Below, one piece after another: positions 7,194 to 12,853 of a DNA stretch of 12,853 bases (within the stretch, counting starts at the first letter, position 1; each line of letters starts with the position of its first letter). Location: assembly GCA_030424705.1 (NCBI GenBank), contig JAUHWJ010000013.1:1-12853 (forward strand), in the 5' to 3' direction. The notes under the pieces are model-generated. The model saw nothing but the letters and a program-made list of their open reading frames with translations, ran no database searches and was not told the origin of the DNA. Origin of the DNA: Alphaproteobacteria bacterium. GTDB taxonomy: Bacteria; Pseudomonadota; Alphaproteobacteria; Rhodobacterales; Rhodobacteraceae. The position numbers and the translations under genes are program-made.

Positions 7194-9023
7194 ATGAGCG
7201 ATTCCGATTCATCCAAAGCGGACAGGAACGGAAGTCTGCGGCCGGCCCGAGCGGAAAAGAGGCGCGCAGCGATCATGAACGCCATGGGGGGACATCGCCA
7301 GAACACGTCGATCTCGCCCCAGGCGAAGATCGAGTCTCTCGCCGTCCTGTCCTTTCTGGATGAATTCAGCGACGAGCTGGAAGGCGCGCTCGACATTGTC
7401 GCGCCGAACGCGCACCTGCGCATGGCGCTCCATCTGCTCCAGGGGCATTTCGACGCGAGGACGGTCACGCCGACCTCGCTGATCGGCGCCAGCCGTGTCC
7501 CCTATGCCACGGCGACCCGCCGCCTGAGGGAGATGATCGAGGCCGGGCTCATCGAGCAGCGCCCGCGCACGAAATCGGGGAAGACCTTTTCGCTGCACCC
7601 GAGCGATGCGCTTCTGGTTCGCTGGATGCAGCTTTCGGGCCGGTTGCGTCGCCTCGCAGAAGGGCGTTTCGGCGGATTGCCGGCCGCTCAGGAGACGCAG
7701 GACTACTATTTCGGGGGCAGCTACACCGCCGCCCAGTCAATACCGCCCCTCCGTGTCTGCACGGAGCCGCTGAAGGCGCCGGGCGGCCTTCAGGTGCTGG
7801 TGCACGGCGATCCGACCTTCATGGTGATGGACAATCTCAAGCGCCAGTTCGAGCAGGTCATCGGCGTGGAGATCCGCCAGCGCGCCTTCTCCATAGACCG
7901 CCTGCGCGAGGAGGCGCTGCGCAACGCGGAGCGGGACCAGAGCCGCTATGACATCATCGCCGTCGACCTGCCGTGGATCGGCGAATTTGCGGAGCGGGGC
8001 GTTCTCACGCCGCTTGATCGTGTCATGGAGGTGGCGCGGCTCGATCCGGCGGATTTCCATACCGCCGGCTGGGCTGCGGCTCATTGGGACGGCCGCGCCT
8101 ACGGCGTTCCGGCGCAGACGACGCCGGAGCTGCTCTTCTATCGGCGCGACCTCTTCGCGGAGGCCGGTCTGGAGCCGCCCGCGACGACCGATGCGCTGCT
8201 GCGCGCCGCCAAGGCGCTGAACCAGCCCCGGCGCGGCCGGCACGGCATCGCATGGAACGCGGCCCGCGGCACGGCCCTCGGCCATACGGTCCTGATGACC
8301 TTCGCCGATTTCGGCCAGCCGATCCTCGACCTGCCCGAGATCGCGGGCGGCTTCGGCGCGGACGGCCTCGCACGGGGAGGATATCGGGCGACGATCGACA
8401 CGGAGGCGGGGCGGGAGGCGGCGGAGTTCCTGCTCGAACTTCTGAAATACTCGCCGCCGAACATCCTCTCCATGTCGTGGTTCGAACGGATCCGCCCCTA
8501 TGCGGCCGGAACCGTGGCGATGGCCTACGGCTACACCCTCCTTGCGCCCTATTTCGAGCTGGATGAAGGCTCGCCCGCGCATGGCGAGACCGGATATCTC
8601 CCGCATCCTGCCGGGCGGGGGGCGAGGCAGATCGCGCCGGTGGGCGGCTATCTCCTCGGCATCCCGGCCAATCTCGCGCCCGAGCGCATTCCCGCCGCGG
8701 TCGAGGCGCTGGCCGTCTTCACCTCGCCGGAGGCGCAGAAGCTCTTCGTGCAGCATGGCGGCCGGACCAACCCGCGCTACTCCGTCGGCGCCGACCCCGA
8801 GGTTCGGCGGGCCTCGTCGATCTTCGAGGCGGTGGACGCGATGTCCTGGCGGGACGAGCTCCAGTTCTGGCCGCGCCCGCCCGTGCCGGAGATCGGCGGC
8901 GTGATCCAGATCTGCGGCGAGGAATTCCACGACATGCTGCGCGGGACCGTCACCCCGCGGGAAGCCTTGCGCGAGGCCCAGAGACGGGCGGACGCGCTGA
9001 TCCGAAAAGACAGAGACAAGTGA
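7194..9023 (+). CDS. Winged-helix regulator fused to a cytoplasmic family-1 ABC solute-binding domain
   Basis: The predicted product is 609 residues. Residues 1-45 are polar and basic. Residues about 75-145 form a winged helix: 'TPTSLIGASRVPYATATRRLREMIEAGLIEQR' region (92-123) reads as helix, turn, recognition helix, followed by a wing ('TKSGKTFSLHPSDA'). Residues about 198-605 are a SBP_bac_1 (MalE-like) domain, marked by 'YDIIAVDLPWIGEFAERGV', 'YGVPAQTTPELLFYRRDLF', 'AGLEPPATTDALLRAAKAL' and 'AVEALAVFTSPEAQKLF'. No signal peptide or membrane segment is present, so it should act in the cytoplasm as a ligand-sensing regulator. The plan parallels SgrR of E. coli, which joins a DNA-binding domain to a family-5 binding domain. 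The frame is open from 7113, but ATG 7194 has AAGGAG upstream. It lies 17 bases before an SDR gene and is divergent from the sugar importer, so it probably controls both. Confidence 0.85.
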   Translation: MSDSDSSKADRNGSLRPARAEKRRAAIMNAMGGHRQNTSISPQAKIESLAVLSFLDEFSDELEGALDIVAPNAHLRMALHLLQGHFDARTVTPTSLIGASRVPYATATRRLREMIEAGLIEQRPRTKSGKTFSLHPSDALLVRWMQLSGRLRRLAEGRFGGLPAAQETQDYYFGGSYTAAQSIPPLRVCTEPLKAPGGLQVLVHGDPTFMVMDNLKRQFEQVIGVEIRQRAFSIDRLREEALRNAERDQSRYDIIAVDLPWIGEFAERGVLTPLDRVMEVARLDPADFHTAGWAAAHWDGRAYGVPAQTTPELLFYRRDLFAEAGLEPPATTDALLRAAKALNQPRRGRHGIAWNAARGTALGHTVLMTFADFGQPILDLPEIAGGFGADGLARGGYRATIDTEAGREAAEFLLELLKYSPPNILSMSWFERIRPYAAGTVAMAYGYTLLAPYFELDEGSPAHGETGYLPHPAGRGARQIAPVGGYLLGIPANLAPERIPAAVEALAVFTSPEAQKLFVQHGGRTNPRYSVGADPEVRRASSIFEAVDAMSWRDELQFWPRPPVPEIGGVIQICGEEFHDMLRGTVTPREALREAQRRADALIRKDRDK

Positions 9024-9040
9024 CGCGAGGAGGAAAGACG

Positions 9041-9850
9041 ATGGACCCCAACCGCCTGAAGGGAAAGAACATCCTGATCACCGGCGCCGCCCGCGGCATG
9101 GGCGCGGCGAACGCCGAGGCCTTCGCGGCGCAGGGCGCGAACGTGTGCCTCGGGGATCTGGATCTGGACGAGGCGCAAAAGGTCGCCGGCGCCATCAACG
9201 CCGTCGGGAACGGCGAGGCCATCGCCGTCCGGATGGACGTGACGAAGCGCGCGGACAACGCCGCCGCCGTCGCCGCCACGGTGGAGGCTTTCGGCTCCAT
9301 CAATGTTGGCCTCTTCAACGCCGGCCTGAACAAGCCCCGGTTCTTCATGGATATCGACGAAGACAACTGGGACATGATCATGACCGTCAACACGAAGGCG
9401 ATGTGGCTGGGCATGCAGGAGACCGCCCGCCAGATGATCGCCCAGGGCCCGATGGAGGATCACCCCTACAAGCTGATCAATGTCGGCTCCATCGCCTCCC
9501 GCAAGCCGCTGGTGGACGTCACCGTCTATTGCACGTCCAAATACGGCTGCCTCGCGCTGACGCATTGCGGGGCTATCGGCCTCGCCGAGCACAACATCAC
9601 CGTCAACGGCTACGCGCCCGGCGTCGTGGTCACCCCGCTCTGGGAGCAGCTCGACAAGGACCTTGTCGAGATCGGCTTCAAGCAGCGCGAGGGGCAGGCC
9701 TATGACGACATCGTCCGCGACGCCCTCCATATCAAGCGCGTCTCCTACCCGAAGGACATCACCGGCACGGCGTCGTTCCTCGCCAGCGACGACAGCGACT
9801 ACATGACGGGCCAGATGGTCCATGTCGATGGCGGCTGGTGCATCCAGTAA
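9041..9850 (+). CDS. SDR-family NAD-dependent dehydrogenase (polyol/sugar dehydrogenase-like)
   Basis: This 269-residue classical short-chain dehydrogenase has a Rossmann motif TGAARGMG (14-21), 'FNAG' (92-95), a catalytic Ser150-Tyr163-Lys167 set (Y-C-T-S-K), the 'ITVNGYAPGVV' strand with N189, and a C-terminal 'HVDGGW'. Asp39 at the end of the second strand ('GDLDLDEAQ') predicts NAD rather than NADP. It would oxidise a secondary alcohol of a sugar, polyol or sugar acid in the cytoplasm; the family is too broad to name the substrate. The start at 9041 follows GAGGAGGAAAGACG, a good Shine-Dalgarno site. It is 17 bases after the fused regulator's stop, so probably in the same transcript, and 66 bases before the M24 gene. 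Confidence 0.9.
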   Translation: MDPNRLKGKNILITGAARGMGAANAEAFAAQGANVCLGDLDLDEAQKVAGAINAVGNGEAIAVRMDVTKRADNAAAVAATVEAFGSINVGLFNAGLNKPRFFMDIDEDNWDMIMTVNTKAMWLGMQETARQMIAQGPMEDHPYKLINVGSIASRKPLVDVTVYCTSKYGCLALTHCGAIGLAEHNITVNGYAPGVVVTPLWEQLDKDLVEIGFKQREGQAYDDIVRDALHIKRVSYPKDITGTASFLASDDSDYMTGQMVHVDGGWCIQ

Positions 9851-9916
9851 CCGCCTGACGATCAGCACATTTCTTTCCGAACAACGGGTCGCCGCACGCG
9901 CCCCGGAGGAGACCTC

Positions 9917-11215
9917 ATGTCACGCGCGCTGATGCCGAACCTGCTCACCCCGCAGGATCTCGAACCGAACTGGGAATGGCGCGAACGCCTTCCCGCCTGG
10001 GGCCACACTTCCGTCGATTTCGAACGCCGGATCGACCATGACCGGCTGCGCCGCTACCGGCTGGCCCGAACCCGCCAGTCGCTCGCGGCGTCCGAAGCGG
10101 GCTCGCTCCTGCTCTTCGACGTCAACAACATCCGCTATGTCAGCGCCACGAAGATCGGCGAGTGGGAGCGGGACAAGATGTGCCGCTTCTGCCTGCTGAC
10201 GGGCGACGACAGCCCCTACGTCTGGGATTTCGGCTCGGCGGCGGTGCATCACAAGCGCTACGCCGACTGGCTGGAGCCCGACCATTGCCTCGCCGGCGTC
10301 GTCGGCATGCGCGGCACGATCCCGCCCGAATTCGGCCTGATGCGGAAGTATGCGAAGATGATCGCCCAGCTCATCAGGGACGCGGGCATGGCCGACATGC
10401 CGGTGGGCGTGGACTATGCCGAAACGGCGATGTTCCACGCGCTGCAGGAGGAGGGGATCAGGGTCGTCGACGGACAGCAGATCATGCTGGCGGCGCGCGA
10501 GATCAAGAACTGGGACGAGATCCAGCTTCTGACCCAGGCGGCGAGCATGGTCGATGGCGTCTACCACATGATCTACGAGGAGCTGAAACCCGGCATCCGC
10601 GAGAACGACATCGTCGCGCTCTCCAACAAGCTCCTCTACGAGATGGGCTCGGACGACGTCGAGGCGATCAACGCGATCTCGGGGGAGCGCTGCAACCCGC
10701 ACCCGCACAACTTCACCGACCGGCTGTTCCGTCCCGGCGACCAGGCCTTCTTCGACATCCTGCAGAGCTATCAGGGCTATCGAACCTGCTATTACCGCAC
10801 CTTCAACGTCGGCCGCGCGACGCCGGCGCAGAACGACGCCTATGTGAAGGCGCGCGAATGGATCGACGCCTCCATCGCGATGATCAGGCCCGGCGTGACG
10901 ACCGACAAGGTGGCAGAGGTCTGGCCCACGGCGGAGAGCCTCGGCTTTCCCAACGAGGACGCCGCCTTCGGCCTGCAATTCGGCCATGGCCTCGGCCTCG
11001 CGCTGCACGAACGCCCGATCATCAGCCGCGCCGTCAGCCTCGATCATCCGATGGAGATCCAGACCGGCATGGTCTTCGCGCTCGAGACCTATTGCCCCGC
11101 CGCGGACGGCTACTCCGCCGCGCGGATCGAGGAGGAGGTGGTGGTGACCGAGAAAGGCTGCGAGGTCATCAGCCTCTTCCCGGCCGAAGAACTGCCCATC
11201 GCGAACCGCTACTGA
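9917..11215 (+). CDS. M24-family (Xaa-Pro peptidase/creatinase fold) protein, DddP-like, with an altered metal ligand
   Basis: The predicted product is 432 residues. Residues about 40-190 are a creatinase-type N-terminal domain ('LLLFDVNNIRYVS', 'YVWDFGS'), and about 200-425 form the pita-bread catalytic domain. Against E. coli aminopeptidase P, four of five metal ligands are visible: D280 ('FFDILQSY'), H357 ('GHGLGLALHE'), E390 ('FALETY') and E405 ('RIEEEVVVT'). The second aspartate, 11 residues after D280, is replaced by C291 ('GYRTCYYRTF'). The N-terminal half recalls DddP, the M24-type DMSP lyase of roseobacters, from memory; but DddP keeps that Asp, so lyase activity should not be assumed. 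It may be a hydrolase, a lyase or a non-metal enzyme like creatinase. GGAGGAG precedes the ATG. The next SDR starts two bases after its stop. Confidence 0.88.
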   Translation: MSRALMPNLLTPQDLEPNWEWRERLPAWGHTSVDFERRIDHDRLRRYRLARTRQSLAASEAGSLLLFDVNNIRYVSATKIGEWERDKMCRFCLLTGDDSPYVWDFGSAAVHHKRYADWLEPDHCLAGVVGMRGTIPPEFGLMRKYAKMIAQLIRDAGMADMPVGVDYAETAMFHALQEEGIRVVDGQQIMLAAREIKNWDEIQLLTQAASMVDGVYHMIYEELKPGIRENDIVALSNKLLYEMGSDDVEAINAISGERCNPHPHNFTDRLFRPGDQAFFDILQSYQGYRTCYYRTFNVGRATPAQNDAYVKAREWIDASIAMIRPGVTTDKVAEVWPTAESLGFPNEDAAFGLQFGHGLGLALHERPIISRAVSLDHPMEIQTGMVFALETYCPAADGYSAARIEEEVVVTEKGCEVISLFPAEELPIANRY

Positions 11216-11217
11216 GC

Positions 11218-11982
11218 ATGGGCGATCCCTTCGACCTGACGGGCCGAAAGGCCCTCGTCACCGGCGGCGCCACGGGCATCGGCAGGGGCGTCGCCCTCGC
11301 CCTCGCCGCCGCCGGCGCGGACGTGGCGTTGACCTGCCGCAGCCACCGGCCCGAGGAGACGATGGCCGCCGTCGAGAGCATGGGCCGCAAGGCCGCCGCC
11401 GTGCGCGCCGATTTCTCCGGGATGGACGAGGCGGGCGCGGAAGCGGTGATCCGCTTCGCGTCCGAGGCGCTCGGCGGCCTCGACATCCTCGTGAACAATG
11501 CGGGCGTGATCCATCGGGAGGATGCGGCGGAGACCCCGCTCGCGGAGTGGCGGCGCGTGCTGGCCGTGAATCTCGACTCCGTCTGGCTGCTGAGCCAGGC
11601 CGCCGGGAGGCGGATGGTGGCGCAGGGCTCGGGCAGGATCGTGGTCGTCTCCTCGGTGCTCGGCTCGCAGGGCGGGCTCCGCGTTCCCGCCTACGCCTCC
11701 AGCAAGCACGCGGTGATCGGGCTGACACGGGCGCTCTGCAACGAATGGGCGCCGCACGGCGTGAACGTGAACGCCATCGCCCCTGGCTACACCGCGACGG
11801 ACAACACCGAGGCCCTGCGGGACGATCCGGACCGCTCCCGCGCCCTGCTCGCGCGCATTCCCGCCGGCCGCTTCGCCGAACCCGCGGAGATCGCGGGCGC
11901 CGCCGTCTTCCTCGCGTCCGACGCCGCCGCCTATTGCCACGGAAGCGTGGTGACGGTGGACGGCGGCTGGCTTGCGCGCTGA
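11218..11982 (+). CDS. SDR-family dehydrogenase, KduD-like (2-dehydro-3-deoxy-D-gluconate 5-dehydrogenase type)
   Basis: This 254-residue short-chain dehydrogenase has TGGATGIG (15-22), NNAG (93-96), catalytic S146, Y159 and K163 ('YASSK'), and the C-terminus 'VDGGWLAR'. The start 'FDLTGRKALVTGG', the 'NNAGVIHREDA' stretch, 'NVNAIAPGY-x-AT-x-NT', 'RIPAGRF' and the last residues closely follow KduD, which interconverts 2-dehydro-3-deoxy-gluconate and the 2,5-diketo form in uronate breakdown. R41-S42 after the second strand ('LTCRSHRPEE') may favour NADP. Similar proteins act on other sugar acids, so KduD activity is a suggestion. The ATG is two bases after the M24 stop, implying translational coupling, and the FMN dehydrogenase gene follows after 10 bases. 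Confidence 0.88.
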   Translation: MGDPFDLTGRKALVTGGATGIGRGVALALAAAGADVALTCRSHRPEETMAAVESMGRKAAAVRADFSGMDEAGAEAVIRFASEALGGLDILVNNAGVIHREDAAETPLAEWRRVLAVNLDSVWLLSQAAGRRMVAQGSGRIVVVSSVLGSQGGLRVPAYASSKHAVIGLTRALCNEWAPHGVNVNAIAPGYTATDNTEALRDDPDRSRALLARIPAGRFAEPAEIAGAAVFLASDAAAYCHGSVVTVDGGWLAR

Positions 11983-11992
11983 GGGAGAACCC

Positions 11993-12853
11993 ATGCGACT
12001 GGACCGGGCTGCCTCCATCGAAGACCTGCGGCGCATGGCCCGCCGCCGCATCCCGCGCTTCGCCTTCGACCTCGTGGACGGCGGCGCCGAAAGCGAACGC
12101 TGCCTCCGCCGAAACGTCGAGGCCTTCGGAGAGGTGGAGCTGACGCCGCGCTACATGGTGGACGTCTCGGAGATCGACACGAGCGCGACGCTCTTCGGAC
12201 AAACCTTCGACCTGCCCTTCGGCATGGCGCCCATCGGGATGCTGAACGCCTTCTGGCCCGGCGCAGACGAGATCCTCGCGCGGCTCTGCAGGCGAGAGAA
12301 CATCCCCTATGTCTCAAGCTCCGCAGCCTCGACGACGCTGGAGCGCCTCGCGGAGGCCGCCGACGGGAACGGCTGGTTCCAGCTCTACGTCTCCGGCGAC
12401 GCGGCGGTGACAGAGAGCCTCGTCGCGCGCGCCGAGGCCGCCGGCTATCCGCTCCTGATGGTCACGGTGGACGTTCCGGCGGCGGGCAAGCGCGACCGCG
12501 ATATCCGCAACCGCCTCGCCGTGCCGTTCCCGATCACGCCGGGTATCGCGCTCGCGCTCGCCGCCAACCCGCTTTGGTCGCTGGAGACGCTGCGCCTCGG
12601 CAAGCCGGGCATCGCCAACTATGCGGACCTGTTGAAGGCCGCCACCTCCTACGCCGATGTGCAGAAGACCCTGATCACCCCCGGCTTCGCCTGGGACGAC
12701 CTGAAGCGCCTCCGTGACCGCTGGCGCGGCAGGCTTCTGGTCAAGGGCGTCCTGCATCCGCAGGATGCGCGGCGCTGCGCCGATCTCGGGTGCGACGGCG
12801 TCGTGGTCTCGAACCACGGAGGGAGGCAGGTCGATTTCGGGCCGCCGACCATC
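11993..12853 (+). CDS. FMN-dependent alpha-hydroxyacid dehydrogenase (LldD/mandelate dehydrogenase family), 3' end outside window
   Basis: The first 287 residues are present and the frame is open to the window end. Features of the family's TIM barrel: 'FDLVDGGAESE' (25-35), 'APIGMLNAFWPGADE' (79-93), 'WFQLYV' with Y132, 'TVD' D160 followed by R167, catalytic-region K251 ('LLVKGV'), and 'SNHGGRQ' with base H275 and substrate-binding R278. A loop at about 175-225 resembles the membrane-contacting insertion of LldD and mandelate dehydrogenases. Such enzymes oxidise an (S)-2-hydroxyacid to the 2-oxoacid, passing electrons to quinone or oxygen. One oddity: the substrate-carboxylate tyrosine (Tyr24 in glycolate oxidase) is Leu27 here. 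GGGAGAA lies before the ATG, 10 bases after the KduD-like stop, so it is the fifth gene of the operon in view. Confidence 0.92.
   Translation, partial: MRLDRAASIEDLRRMARRRIPRFAFDLVDGGAESERCLRRNVEAFGEVELTPRYMVDVSEIDTSATLFGQTFDLPFGMAPIGMLNAFWPGADEILARLCRRENIPYVSSSAASTTLERLAEAADGNGWFQLYVSGDAAVTESLVARAEAAGYPLLMVTVDVPAAGKRDRDIRNRLAVPFPITPGIALALAANPLWSLETLRLGKPGIANYADLLKAATSYADVQKTLITPGFAWDDLKRLRDRWRGRLLVKGVLHPQDARRCADLGCDGVVVSNHGGRQVDFGPPTI

Noticed and set aside
8777..9868. Minus-strand open frames opposite the regulator and the first SDR (also 7737-8930, 9920-11047 and 11209-12202).
   Set aside because: All are opposite genes with clear catalytic or domain motifs, and have no ribosome sites or recognisable domains. 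High GC content removes stop codons in these frames.
9917..11215. Calling the M24 gene dddP (DMSP lyase).
   Set aside because: Resemblance to DddP is from memory and mainly N-terminal. A metal-ligand Asp is Cys here, and the context is sugar-type catabolism.
10162..11217. Plus-strand open frame running through the M24 gene into the second SDR, suggesting a 606-residue fusion.
   Set aside because: Only the part from 11218 encodes SDR sequence. The upstream part is out of frame with the well-supported M24 gene and is Arg-rich filler.
2334..12853. A sulfoquinovose or DHPS degradation operon, suggested by the nearby cuyA-like gene.
   Set aside because: No sulfoquinovosidase, sulfolactaldehyde dehydrogenase, sulfolactate lyase or sulfonate transporter is visible. 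The cuyA-like gene is a separate unit with its own LysR.

Overview
The window is GC-rich DNA with dense, short-spaced genes and strong Shine-Dalgarno sites. It looks like an alphaproteobacterial chromosome or megaplasmid, most likely Rhodobacterales-like: the CuyA-like enzyme, the CUT2 sugar transporter and the DddP-related M24 protein are typical of that group. The taxonomic call is inference from gene content. I see no tRNA, rRNA, CRISPR array, insertion sequence or phage gene, and no gene-free stretch above about 300 bases.

Region 1 (1-2290) holds the tail of one LysR-type regulator (+) facing a complete LysR regulator (-) whose C-terminus looks paralogous. The second regulator is divergent from a PLP-dependent gene resembling L-cysteate sulfo-lyase/D-cysteine desulfhydrase (cuyA/dcyD group). 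This is a self-contained regulator-enzyme pair for a sulfur amino acid.

Region 2 (2334-6981, minus strand) is a four-gene CUT2 (ribose/xylose-type) ABC importer operon, transcribed binding protein, permease, permease, double-domain ATPase. A strong hairpin pair sits between the binding protein and the first permease. It ends against the cuyA-like gene at a compact convergent junction with three tandem hairpins.

Region 3 (7194-12853, plus strand) is divergent from the transporter. It begins with an unusual regulator that fuses a winged-helix DNA-binding domain to a family-1 ABC solute-binding domain without a signal peptide. An NAD-type SDR follows, then an M24 'pita-bread' hydrolase-fold protein related to DddP with one metal ligand changed to Cys, a KduD-like SDR, and an FMN-dependent alpha-hydroxyacid dehydrogenase cut by the window end. 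Two 17-bp direct repeats exactly 21 bp apart lie in the divergent promoter region and are good operator candidates.

Together, regions 2 and 3 look like one uncharacterised catabolic locus: import of a sugar, polyol or sugar acid, cytoplasmic sensing by the fused regulator, then successive oxidations of hydroxyl groups. The substrate cannot be read from sequence. The regulator architecture, its operator-like repeats and the altered active sites in the M24 and FMN enzymes are the most novel parts.
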